A DNA stretch of 64,000 nt from Bacteroides nordii WAL 11050 = JCM 12987. Its GTDB lineage: Bacteria; Bacteroidota; Bacteroidia; Bacteroidales; Bacteroidaceae. The DNA lies in NCBI GenBank assembly GCA_000613465.1, contig BAJA01000022.1, positions 23,591-87,590 of the forward strand, in the 5' to 3' direction. This document shows, in pieces, positions 24,930 through 35,500 of this stretch. The translations under genes and the position numbers were made by a program. The notes beneath the pieces are model-generated. The model saw only the letters and a list, made by a program, of their open reading frames with translations, ran no database searches and had not been told where the DNA came from. Position 1 is the first letter of the stretch. Each line of letters begins with the position of its first letter.

Positions 24930-25751
24930 ATGAGACACATTTATACTTTTCTATTGTTGGCTATATTGGGCTTGAGTATGGCTTCGTGTAGTGATGATAA
25001 ACGTGATATTGTTTTTTTTACAGGTGATGCTCCTATATACCAGACTGGGACATGTGTTAATTTGATCTCTTCTGTGAGTCTTTATCCAATAAAACCTGAG
25101 GGTGAAAATATTGGTATTGATGGTGGAAATGGAGATTATTCAATAATCGGTAATACAGATGAAGCAGTGGTTGCTGTTGTAATGACTGTTTCTGAGAAGT
25201 ACAAGAGATTGCAGATTACTCCTAAAGCATTGGGTGAAACAACGATAATCATTTCTGATGGCGATGGTAAGACTGCCGCATTAAAAGTGAAAGTCAGAGA
25301 GTATGGAAAAAGAATGGTAGTGAATGCTCAAGGAATCATTGTCAATGGAGAGGTGACGGATGAAAAAAAAGCTGAAATAGCCGATGGAATGAAGGAGACT
25401 TTTCCGGTTGCAATTAATGGTGGTTTTGAACTGGTGTCCGGTAAATCTGAAACATGGAAGGATGAGGGGATACTTCGTGTTTATCATGAAAATTTTAAAG
25501 AAACTCCTGTTATAGGTAGCTATAGCTGGAAATTGATAATGGTGAATGACAAAGAAAAAATGGGGTTCTCTTTTATATTTGATGATAAGGAATATCAATT
25601 TACGACATCTATAAGGGAAGAACCGAAAACACGTAGTAATAATACGAATGTTCTGCAATTGTATGAAGATGTGACATCTCAATGTACTGTAGAATGTCCG
25701 GTAGGTACCAGAGTGTATAGGGGATATAAAATATATCTCGAAGACTTATAA
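24930..25751 (+). CDS. Second Ig-like lipoprotein, paralogue of its neighbour
   Basis: 273 residues. The signal is MRHIYTFLLLAILGLSMASC (lipid Cys about 20). The N-terminal half repeats the pattern of the gene before it: an odd opening FFTGDAPIYQTGTCVNLISS, then GNTDEAVVAVVMTVSEKYKR and PKALGETTIIISDGDGKTA, a Big_2-like fold. The C-terminal domain differs from the neighbour. It ends before an inverted-repeat region. No known function. Confidence 0.78.
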   Translation: MRHIYTFLLLAILGLSMASCSDDKRDIVFFTGDAPIYQTGTCVNLISSVSLYPIKPEGENIGIDGGNGDYSIIGNTDEAVVAVVMTVSEKYKRLQITPKALGETTIIISDGDGKTAALKVKVREYGKRMVVNAQGIIVNGEVTDEKKAEIADGMKETFPVAINGGFELVSGKSETWKDEGILRVYHENFKETPVIGSYSWKLIMVNDKEKMGFSFIFDDKEYQFTTSIREEPKTRSNNTNVLQLYEDVTSQCTVECPVGTRVYRGYKIYLEDL

Positions 25752-25792
25752 GAGAATTTTTTTTATAAGTAATCGTTCAAAATTATATGATA

Positions 25793-25910
25793 CTATTATT
25801 GAAACGCAGATTATCGCAGATCCACGCAAAGCATATCATCTCTCAAGTATAGCGCAGCCATTTAATCTGCGAAAATCTGTGATCATTTGCGTTTCAATAA
25901 AACGCTGTCA
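25793..25910. repeat. Imperfect long inverted repeat (ATTGAAACGCAnAT type)
   Basis: The left arm holds ATTGAAACGCAGATTATCGC (from 25798). The right arm, read on the minus strand, holds ATTGAAACGCAAATGATCAC (down from 25899). CGCAGAT recurs at 25805 and 25815. The pair could form a long hairpin between the lipoprotein gene and the remnant gene; similar cagatta-rich sequence lies at 5170-5200. Confidence 0.55.
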
Positions 25911-25957
25911 CATAGTATGAACTAAATTTGAAATACTACTTATTTTACAGGTTGAAT

Positions 25958-26179
25958 TTATGAAGCAGGTATAAATGTTATGGTCTGTCCTCCTCCTTTA
26001 GCCATGATAATTTCCAGAGTGTCATTAACAGTAACCTGATAGGTCATTTGTTTGTCATTAGTCAGACTGAACGATAATTTGATTTTTCCATCCGGCGAAG
26101 AAACGCCAGAAGAGTAAGAGGGTATGCATGCGCTAAAAATAAAACATGTGACAGATACAATGACATAAAGTATTTTCAT
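25958..26179 (-). pseudogene. Short lipoprotein-like remnant, possibly of a GH97 glycosidase
   Basis: 73 residues. The N-terminus has a signal with a possible lipobox (FIFSACIPS). The next part, SSPDGKIKLSFSLTNDKQMTYQV, matches the start of GH97 alpha-glucosidases as I know them. The last residues MAKGGGQTITFIPAS look like the usual C-terminal end of the same family. If so, almost the whole enzyme has been lost by an in-frame internal deletion. It sits at the downstream end of the glycan locus on the same strand. The GH97 origin is inference; the alternative is a small intact lipoprotein. Confidence 0.5.
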
Positions 26180-26247
26180 AGTGAATGATATATTATGTTT
26201 GAGTTATCAAAAATAAGAATAAAATAATAAAGTAGCAAGGAGAAATC

Positions 26248-26284
26248 AAAAGAGACTGTTTCAACGTTTGAAACAGTCTCTTTA
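26248..26284 (-). terminator. Terminator after the GH85 gene
   Basis: Near-perfect hairpin AAAGAGACTGTTTCAA / TTTGAAACAGTCTCTTT, 34 bp past the GH85 stop on the minus strand. Confidence 0.75.
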
Positions 26285-26318
26285 CTAAAAATGGTTTTTT
26301 AAAAAGAATCAATTAAGA

Positions 26319-29300
26319 TTATTTGACAACCACTTTAGCTGTTTGGCTACCATCATTACCAGTTACTATCAATAGGTAAATACCCTGTGCAATTCCGTTT
26401 ATCGGGAGTTCTGTTACATTTTCTGTAGCTTGCGTTTGCAACAGTACTGCACCTTGCATGGTTACTAATTGAATTAATCTTGCATCAGCAGATTCAACAT
26501 ATAAAGTTTCTCCATTACGTACAGGACTCGGATAAATGTTCAAACTGCTTTTGCCTGATTCAATATTGTTTTCAATACCTGTACCTACCGGTATTTCCTT
26601 TTTAGCAACAGCGAAAATAGCAGGATATCCTCCGCTTACTTTATTCAATGTAACTGATTGAACTTTCTTGGTAGGATCTACCTGAACCGGACATTCGAAT
26701 AGACGGAACTGATAGCGAGCGTCAATTTGGTCGGCAACAGCTTCTGAGGTAATACCTGTACCAACGCGTCCCAAACCATAAACACCTACTGTAGATTCAT
26801 TACTTCCGAACCAGTCACCGATAGTAATATTACCTGCTGATGCCGATGTACCGTCTGTGTAATTAGCTGTCACTGATACTGTAGATGTACCATTGGCACT
26901 AATGCCCAAGAAGTAAAGACTATTGGCTCTTTGTTCCGTTTCAAATTCTAATGTTGCACTGTTTGCTTCTTTCATGAGTGCTGCATTATTTTGTGTATAA
27001 TCTGCCAATTGGTATTCAATACCATTTTTAGATGTAACAGCACCATTGGCAGGTAATGAGCCTTCGGACTGTATGTTTGCTCCGTAGAGAATCCATCCCT
27101 GATCATCGAGCCCATCGCTGAACAGACCGGATACAGGAGTTGCTTCTGCCACTACGTCTACATTGAAACCGGAACTGATGTTGATCGATGCAAAGATAGG
27201 TTCTTCCGGTAATTCACCTTCATACAATTTACCATAAGCTTCTATTTCTGCTACTTTGAAATAAGCATATGCTGGTGCGGTTACAACCAATTTCAGATAT
27301 CTTCCGAACATATCGTTTGTCATTACACTTGAAACTTCACTGGTAGGAGTGTAGTTTGCAGCTAATTCATAAGAATCATCCGAGTTCTTGATGCCAATAT
27401 ATACTTTTATGTCTAATGCTATTTGTTGTGCTTTGAAGGCTACTTTTGCGAAATTGTATATTTCACCACAGTCAAACGTGATAATTACATTCTCGCCACT
27501 TGTGTAACATAAAGCATCCCATGTTGTTGAAAGATCATTATCAGTTAGCACTTGTGTATCTGCACTTTGCCAGGTTGAACCGTAATACCAGTATGAGGCT
27601 GAAGCTGTTTTTCCGGATAATACATTGGTATATGCCGGATCTTCTACTTCAACTTTACATTTCTTTTCATTTTCCCATTCACCATTGGTCATTTTTACAG
27701 AGATGTTTGCTGCACCCATTTTCTTGGCAGTAAGTTTAAAGGTTACTGTCTGAGTTGCTTTGTTTACATTGAAGTCGCTTATAGCTGCAATATCTTCGTT
27801 GTCTGAGGATACTTTTACGCCAAAGTTATTTGCTTCTTCGTCTCCGTTCAAATCATATTTTATCTCTATATCTTCAGTGGCATTGATATCCATTGTCTTA
27901 TCTGCCGGCAAAGAGAAGAGCGGGCCACCTTCAAGACCGAATACTTCGAATTCCCATATACGTATTGTGATAGGGGCATCCTCATCATAAGGCATGAATT
28001 TCACATAACGTCCTACTATTGGTGCAATATAATCGTCTTTAGTGTTTTCAGGACGTCCCTTTTCGTCTACTACCGGTTCGGTCCATGTTTCTGCATCATT
28101 ACTTACCCAAATCTTGAAGTTCTTGAAGTTATCTGAATAGTTTTCTTTATGTCCACAGTCGAATACACGGAAACGGTAGATCTGGTAGGACTTTTCAAGA
28201 TCGATAATTACCCAATGTTCTTTCTTACCACCAATACACCATTTATCTCTGGTACTACCTGGAACTTCTACTCCGTCAATCAGGTTTTCGGGATCTTCCG
28301 GAGGAAGAGAACCGCTGGCAGAATGAATGGTCTTACCAACCGAAATGATACTTAGTGCCCCCGCTTTGGCATCTGATACTTCTATCAGATTCTGAACCGT
28401 TTTCTCGGTTGTTCCTTCACTGTTGCTGACTGCTACAGTGATGTTGTATACACCTTCTTTATTAAATTTCAGTGTAAGCGTATTATCTTCCTGAGATACT
28501 TTTTCTGCATTTTCAGGAATAGTCCATTGATAAGATTCCGGGAAATTAGTAGCATTGGCTGTAATCGTAATCTCTTCGCCCGCGTTTAGCAATGTTTTGC
28601 TTGCCTTCAGGCTTACTACCGGCTTATCCAGAGCAGGATACTCGACAATTGTAGTTATTTCATTGCCTTCTTTGAGATCATTCGTTACAGCTGTTACTGC
28701 TACTGTAACACTTTTTTCTTCGATGGAAGTGCGTGCAAACTTAGAAATATAGAATCCTTCGTTACGAGTTTGACCAACCAACTTCTTCTCTCCGTTACGA
28801 GTCATGTATACATTGTAATGGTGTACATCTTTAGAAGTTGAGGCATCCCATACGGCACGAATGTCACCACCATCTTGTGTCAGTTCATTCAATATAGTAA
28901 GATTGGATATTTGGGTTGAAGCCGGTGCATAGTTTGCTGGCAAGATACCTAATTGTCCTAATGTCAGTTCGTAAGCTTGTTGGGTAGCAGATTTAAAGTT
29001 CAATGCGATAACTGAAACAGTCTTTCCTGCCAGTGACGAAAGGTCTACTGTAGCCACATTCCAACCGTTGGATGTTGTGGTTGATCCTAAGTTGAATGTA
29101 GTAAATTCGTTGTTGTTTTCTGCAACCCCAAGTTTTACTTGTATCGTTGAGGCCGTTGCGCCTTTGAATACGAGCTGCAATTTATCGCCATTGGATATTG
29201 ATAATTTTGTTTTATACAGGCGAGTCAGGTAATCAACATTGGCAGCTAATGTACCTTTAACGTTGATACTTGTTCCCATATTGTAGGCATCGTCCCAGTT

Positions 29301-30629
29301 CAATGAGAAAGCAAGGTCGCTTTTACGATCTGCTGCTACGTCTACCCACCATCTCCATGTTGGCATGATATCCTGCATACCCCGATGGTACCAGTCTTGT
29401 GTTCCCTTTTTCTCTCCGTTAACGAAGCGGTGTTTTCCTAAACCGGCACTAAATGAAGTTATGAACGGTAAATTCTGAATAGTAGAACGTTCGATAAGTG
29501 CATTTGCAAATCCTGGGAAGTAACCACCATCACGTGCGGCTGTATTGGAGGGGTCGTGTTGCTCATTGGTCCAGTAGCGAGATTCATTGCTGAATACTTT
29601 ATCCATAGCTGTATATGCTTTTGTACCGCAAGCATCTGCTGTCCCTAAATAATCTTTTACGACTTCTTTCCAGATAGGTTCTTCCGGATTGAAAAGGTCT
29701 ATGGAACCGTTATGCTTATCTGCTGGGAAAAGATTTTTAAAATAGCTGGCATTTCCGTTCATACCACCTTGTGCAACTTCAATACCGAAATACAGTTTAC
29801 TGAAACATTCTTCTTTAGAGAAACCTAATCCTTCCATGGCTGCCATCTGTGAAGATATGTTGCTGCTTGAAGGACTACCGTAATTCAAGAAATAAGATGT
29901 ATTATGTAATTTCATCATATCTCCATAGCCTCCGATTGTAGTTCCACAGTCATACCATTGAATTTCCATTTCCGGATGACCGCCTTCCTGGGCACATTGA
30001 TTGAAGTAATCAACCCATGCAGTCCACTCGGAAGAACTACCGCCGCCGGTTTCTTCATTGATAAACCAACCATCGAAACCATAGTAAGCTGCAATTTCAT
30101 ACATCTTCTTAGCGTATGGATATGTGCCACCTTCGTTAGTTAACATTTGTTTCACCCATTCAACTTGTCCTCCGAATGCTCCGGGAGGGAAGAATAACTG
30201 TCCCAATACTTTGACACCGTTTAGGTGAGCAATATCGGTGACTGGTGCTGATGGAGGAATAATGATACCTTCACCTGCAGAACCACCCCACCAGATAAGC
30301 AGGTCCATGTATTGCCAATAAGTTGGGTTATAACCGATGAAGTTATCGGCTCCCTGTGACGGAGTCTGGCTACACATCGGATTCATTGTCAGACAAGCTG
30401 CAACTTTTCCTTCTGCATGCTGGTTGGCATTTGCTTTGATGGAGGTATCCAGGAATCGTGGTTGCAAAGGTACTGTGCTGCGGTTGAACTTGGCATCCGG
30501 ATCTTTTTCCGGTGACCAGTCTTTAATATTATCCGGGTGCCAACATCCACCATACGGTTGTTGTGCCACGGCTACACAAAATACTGCAAATAGCATGATT
30601 AATGCAGAGAGTAATCTTTTGGTGCTCAT
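26319..30629 (-). CDS. GH85 endo-beta-N-acetylglucosaminidase with two F5/8C domains and T9SS sorting domain
   Basis: 1436 residues. It cleaves between the two core GlcNAc residues of N-glycans. The signal peptide MSTKRLLSALIMLFAVFCVA has no lipobox. The GH85 domain spans about 50-480: LLIWWGGSAGEGIIIPP, VLGQLFFPPGAFGG, the catalytic GFDGWFINEETGG (about 205) and EIQWYDCG. A beta-sandwich region and a PKD/Ig-like domain (QWTIPENAEKVSQEDN) follow. Two discoidin (CBM32-like) domains come next (NLIDGVEVPGSTRDKWC; VLTDNDLSTTWDALC). The final 80 residues are a type IX secretion sorting domain (LNIYPSPVRNGETLYVE ... GIYLLIVTG). It is last in the locus, 90 bp after SusD, before a terminator. The usual Bacteroides counterpart in such loci is a GH18 surface lipoprotein; here the sorting domain suggests a different route to the surface. 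Confidence 0.92.
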   Translation of the reverse strand: MSTKRLLSALIMLFAVFCVAVAQQPYGGCWHPDNIKDWSPEKDPDAKFNRSTVPLQPRFLDTSIKANANQHAEGKVAACLTMNPMCSQTPSQGADNFIGYNPTYWQYMDLLIWWGGSAGEGIIIPPSAPVTDIAHLNGVKVLGQLFFPPGAFGGQVEWVKQMLTNEGGTYPYAKKMYEIAAYYGFDGWFINEETGGGSSSEWTAWVDYFNQCAQEGGHPEMEIQWYDCGTTIGGYGDMMKLHNTSYFLNYGSPSSSNISSQMAAMEGLGFSKEECFSKLYFGIEVAQGGMNGNASYFKNLFPADKHNGSIDLFNPEEPIWKEVVKDYLGTADACGTKAYTAMDKVFSNESRYWTNEQHDPSNTAARDGGYFPGFANALIERSTIQNLPFITSFSAGLGKHRFVNGEKKGTQDWYHRGMQDIMPTWRWWVDVAADRKSDLAFSLNWDDAYNMGTSINVKGTLAANVDYLTRLYKTKLSISNGDKLQLVFKGATASTIQVKLGVAENNNEFTTFNLGSTTTSNGWNVATVDLSSLAGKTVSVIALNFKSATQQAYELTLGQLGILPANYAPASTQISNLTILNELTQDGGDIRAVWDASTSKDVHHYNVYMTRNGEKKLVGQTRNEGFYISKFARTSIEEKSVTVAVTAVTNDLKEGNEITTIVEYPALDKPVVSLKASKTLLNAGEEITITANATNFPESYQWTIPENAEKVSQEDNTLTLKFNKEGVYNITVAVSNSEGTTEKTVQNLIEVSDAKAGALSIISVGKTIHSASGSLPPEDPENLIDGVEVPGSTRDKWCIGGKKEHWVIIDLEKSYQIYRFRVFDCGHKENYSDNFKNFKIWVSNDAETWTEPVVDEKGRPENTKDDYIAPIVGRYVKFMPYDEDAPITIRIWEFEVFGLEGGPLFSLPADKTMDINATEDIEIKYDLNGDEEANNFGVKVSSDNEDIAAISDFNVNKATQTVTFKLTAKKMGAANISVKMTNGEWENEKKCKVEVEDPAYTNVLSGKTASASYWYYGSTWQSADTQVLTDNDLSTTWDALCYTSGENVIITFDCGEIYNFAKVAFKAQQIALDIKVYIGIKNSDDSYELAANYTPTSEVSSVMTNDMFGRYLKLVVTAPAYAYFKVAEIEAYGKLYEGELPEEPIFASINISSGFNVDVVAEATPVSGLFSDGLDDQGWILYGANIQSEGSLPANGAVTSKNGIEYQLADYTQNNAALMKEANSATLEFETEQRANSLYFLGISANGTSTVSVTANYTDGTSASAGNITIGDWFGSNESTVGVYGLGRVGTGITSEAVADQIDARYQFRLFECPVQVDPTKKVQSVTLNKVSGGYPAIFAVAKKEIPVGTGIENNIESGKSSLNIYPSPVRNGETLYVESADARLIQLVTMQGAVLLQTQATENVTELPINGIAQGIYLLIVTGNDGSQTAKVVVK

Positions 30630-30718
30630 AATACTTAAATTAAGAAATTAATAATAGGTATTGATTATTTGTTTCCTGCTTTGCCTTACCTAATAGCAAA
30701 GCAGGACTTTTTTATTTA

Positions 30719-32541
30719 TTAGCGAAAGTTATTGGGAGTCATTCTTTCTCCTCTGTCGTTGTTAGTATCGGCAATATCCCACCATACTCGTGTCGATTGC
30801 TTATTTTTACTTTCCGGCTTATTGGGGTTGTCTTTTTCACTATATGGATATAGCACTCTCTTTATAAACTTCCCAGTAGGTACATCTTCGGAGTTGTTGT
30901 TCAGAATGTTTCTAAGACGTGGGTAGTCTGTTCTGCGAAATTCTGCCCATCCTTCATTTCCATTAGGGAAAACAGTTAACCATTTTTGAGTGATAATCTG
31001 CTCCAACATACCTTCTTTGTTGTTGGTCATAAATGGGTTCTCTACATCACTTCCGTAAATTTTAAGACCATTAATATAACTTTCTGTATCGGCAGATGAT
31101 ATTTTGTAATAATTCATAGATGCCCGTATCCCGTCTTCAAAATACTGTTGAGGTGATTTGCTGGCACCCGACCAGTTTCTCAGGGAGCTTCTGCCAACAG
31201 GAATTGTTGTTCGGCATAGCTCAACCACACTGATTCACGTGCATAACTGAACCATTTCAGAGGATCAAGTACTTTTGAGTTCTTTATATCTGTACGGGTA
31301 ACACTGTATTTTGCTACGGTTTCTGTATGGCTGATATTATAGCTTCCGATTTCACATCCTGTGAAGTCATCAAAAGGCCGTTCCATATTGTTCTTCAGTT
31401 CATCCAGGGGTGTTGGTCTCCACCATGATATTGCACAACGTGGATCTATTACCTTTTCCTGCGGACCGGTTGCCATATCAATGATAACATATTTGGTACC
31501 TCCGGAACTTTGTTCTTTGTATCCCAGTTCCAGATCTTTAGCCAAAACACAGTCTCCATTGTATGCAAAACTGCACATTGCCAGAACATTCTCCTGACCA
31601 CCGTCATTGATTCCTCCTTGTTCAACCGGTGCATGGCGTGGAACAGTGCGCATATTGTCGGCATCACTTTGCATCAATCCCCATGAGTTGCTCATGGCAG
31701 CTTCTCCTTCCTGACGGGCTCTTTCGGGATCTACGTTAGAGATACGGAGTGCCAGGCGTAAACGTAGGGTATTGGCAAAACGTAGCCATTTTTCTTCGTC
31801 CCCGCTATAACATTTATCGTCGGCTGGGTTGAATTTGAATACACACGCATTGGGTACAATACTGTCTACTGCCTGTTCCAATAAACGGAATATAATATCG
31901 TATGCTTTTTCCTGAGTATCATAGGGGACATCTCCCTCTACCACTTTGGCCTGTACATAGGCCGACAAAGGAATATCTCCATAGGTATCAGTTTGCATAG
32001 ATGCCAGAAATGCCCAGTATATACGTGTAATATAAAATGCATTTTTATATTTTTCGTAGTCTACGAATTTAAAAGTTTTCAGTAGATGAGAGTATTCACG
32101 TACGGTTCTGTCCGCATAAAAATGATCCCAGCGTTTTGCCGACCAGCCATCTGTATAAGCATAGTTCGGTGAGTTGAACCTGAAGTTAGGATTATTGTTG
32201 GCTATGTATCCGCTGTACATATCATGTGTCAGGTTGGTTGTGATCTGATAGTCGTTGTAACAGCCTTCATAGGTCAATGAACTGAAAATTGTTCCTGCAT
32301 TGGCCTGTCCTTCTTTTAACTGCTGGATATCTTCGTCTGATATTTTATAGTTAATATTTAAGTCTGCATATTTTCCCTCCGGTTCTGGTTCGGGATCCGG
32401 GTCTGGCTGTTCTTGTCCTTCCACGTAAGGAGGATTGTACAGATCCTGATTTAAGTCAGAGAAGTCGTGACAACCTGTTAATGCCGGGAAAAGTATAGAA
32501 GCGATGAGTAACTTCTTTAAATTGGATTTATATTGTAACAT
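30719..32541 (-). CDS. SusD/RagB family glycan-binding lipoprotein, frameshifted
   Basis: Surface lipoprotein that captures glycan and lids the SusC channel. The signal ends in FPALTGCHDF (Cys about 23) and is followed by an acidic proline-rich linker (EQPDPDPEPEPEGKY). SusD signatures follow: ILRL-type helices (ENVLAMCSFAYNGD, WLRFANTLRLRLALRIS). The first frame stops at 31180 after QQFLLAEAP; the missing part continues one frame over as LRNWSGASKSPQQYFEDGI. The family motif there is LLAEA-LRGW, so one base is missing at about 31183-31188. Joined length is about 607 residues. It is 20 bp downstream of susC. Confidence 0.9.
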
Positions 32542-32561
32542 AACTATTTGTTTTTAGAATT

Positions 32562-35500
32562 TTAGAAACCAACATTGATACTGAAACCAAAAGTACGTGA
32601 GTAGGGCAGTGACGAGAAATCAAGTGCCTGTGAGAACATACTTGTGTCATATCCACCTTCCGGGCTTGTTCCGGGGGTATGTTTCATCAGATATGCCAGA
32701 TTTCGTCCAACGAATGATACTCTCAGACTGGAAACAGGCGTTTTTCTTAAAAGCAGGCTTGGGAAAGAGTATCCGAACGAAATTTCTTTCAGACGAATGA
32801 AAGATGCATTATAAACAAATTCTTCTGCAACGGCCTGCTGGCGTCCGCCTACTGCCTGATAAAATAGTTGGGCATCGATTCTTTGTGTGTTGACTGTACC
32901 ATCTTCATTCATTCCCGGCAATAGTAGTTCGCCTCTTTGTTCCGTACGTTTGGAAATACCATGGCTGGTAGCGATTGCTTCGGATACGGAAACCACATCT
33001 CCTCCGAATTTCATGTCGAATAAAGCCGACAGGGTGAAGCCTTTATAAGTGAAGCTGGGAGTTACAGACATTAGTAAGTCCGGCTGTATGTTACCAATCG
33101 GATGGTCGAGGCTGTACTGCTCATCTGTTGTAAATACAGGTACTCCGTTCTTCATTATTATCTGACCATTTTCGTCTCTTTTATACATTCGCTTGGCATA
33201 GATATCGCCTAATTTGCCTCCTTCTACTGCACCTACGTATACAGGCATGAATTGATCGCCTTCAAAATAGATATGCTTTTTCTTTTCATTCAGTTCCTTT
33301 ACAGTCGATGTGTTGTGAGAAAGATTTACGTTCAGATTGAATGTGAAATCTTTTGTTTGTACAGGAGTCGCATAGATCATGGCTTCGACACCTTTATTGA
33401 CGATTAATCCGGAATTGATCCAGCGGAGCTTCCAGGGAGCAGCTTCCGGAATCGTCATAATCTGGTCAGTAGTTCGGGTATAATAATAGGTAAAGTCGAA
33501 TCCTAAACGATTATTTAAGAATTTCATATCTAACCCGGCTTCGTAAGACCAGGATGTTTCAGGTCTCAGATTATTGTTGGCCTTGGTCGATGATAATTCC
33601 GGCTTTTTGGCCTGTCCTTTCAGATATCCACCTTCCCATCGGTTATAAATTGCGTATGGAGGAGCGTCTTTACCTACCTTAGCTGCTGAAAGGCGTACTT
33701 TGGCGAAAGTTATCCATTCGGGCATTTTATTCCAATGTGTACGGACAAAGTCGGATGCAACAAATCCCAGATTGAATGAGGGATAGAAGTAAGAATTGTT
33801 ATCCTTTGGCAATGTTGACGACCAGTCATTACGGGCTGTAATATCCAGAGATACATACTCATTGTAAGCCATCTGTACAGAACCGAATACAGAATTGGTA
33901 GCTCTGCGCCAACCGTTTTCTGTTACGTTGTTGATATTATTGGCAAAGTTCCAGTACCATTGGTTCTTGTAGGTCATATTTTCTACATCACCACCATATA
34001 TATTCTGGTCACTGTACATAAAGTTGGCACCCGCCATGTAATTAAGCTGGAACTTTTCACCGAATTTATTGTTTCCAATCAGCAGAAATTCTGCATTCGA
34101 TTCAAAGTGGTTCTCTTCCTGGCGAGTCAGGCGGTCTTCTTCTATTTCCTGCATTGTATTATATTTCGTACCGTTGGAAAGATCCGATTCTACAATGCGG
34201 GTACGATAATAGTCAAATGCGTATTTTGCAGAGAGATACAACCAATCTGTAAAGTTCAGTTTCAGGTTGTAGAAACCGAATGCGCGCCAGCGTTCATCCT
34301 GATTCTGACGCTGTTTGTTCACGTAATATGGATTCAGGTATTCAGTGGTGGGAGGAGTCCAGTTCACATGAAATTTTTCGGGGGTTGAGTATTGTGACAA
34401 GTCAGAAAGGCGTATGTTATTGGGTACAAGGAGTAATTGCGAAACTTCTCCATACGCACCATAAGTCGGACGGTTTTCTGCTTTCGTGTTTGACAGTGAA
34501 ACTTTGGCATCCATTGACAGATATTTGTTCATTTTCATACCTGCATTCAGATCGATATTGATTTTGCGCAATGATTCTCCGGTGAACATACCATCTGCAT
34601 TTGAATATCCGAAGGAGGTACGGAAGTGTGCATCCTCTTTCATGTTTCCAATGGCTACACTGTGGTTTTGTGAAAAACCGGTGTTGAAGTAGTCTTTCAT
34701 TTTACTGCCATAGTTCAAATAGGGTATTTCTGCACCGTTCCATGCTGTCTTTAAACTTCCGTCCAGTTCAGAACCGAAGCTATATATCGATTGAGGTGAA
34801 TATTCACCATTATTTCCTTGTCCGTATTTCTTTTGGCGTTCTAACTCATCAGCAACCTGAGTCCATGTGAAAGTTCCGGAATAATTGACACCAAATCCGT
34901 CTTTCCTTGTTCCTTTTTTGGTTGTAACCAGGATCACACCATTACCGGCACGCGACCCATAGAGGGCTGCTGCGTTTGGTCCTTTTAATACGGAAATAGA
35001 CTCAATGTCTTCAGGGTTGATGTCGAATGAAGTGCTGCCACGGTCTACTCCACCATACATTGAAGCACCCGAATAACTTTCTTCGGTGAAAGGTACACCA
35101 TCTACAATCCAGAGAGGCTGGTTGTTGTCTGCTAAAGAAGAGTTACCGCGGATGGTGATTTTGGCAGAGCCACCAAGACCTGTCGTAGATGAGTTGATAG
35201 ATAATCCGGCTACTTTTCCTTGCAGGGCATTGGCTACCTGAGCATCTCCGGTAGATGTCAGAGCATCCCCTTTTACGTCTTGAACAGCGTACCCAAGCAT
35301 CTTTTTTTCACGTTTGATGCCCAAGGCGGTCACTACTATCTCGTCAATAATCTGAGTATCACTTTGCAGAGTCAGATTGATTACGTTCTGTCCTTTGAAC
35401 GGGATTTCCTGTGATTTATATCCAATATAGGAAAATGTGATAACGGGGTTTACTTCATTGGTTACTAATGCGTAATTTCCATCAAAATCAGTAATGACTC

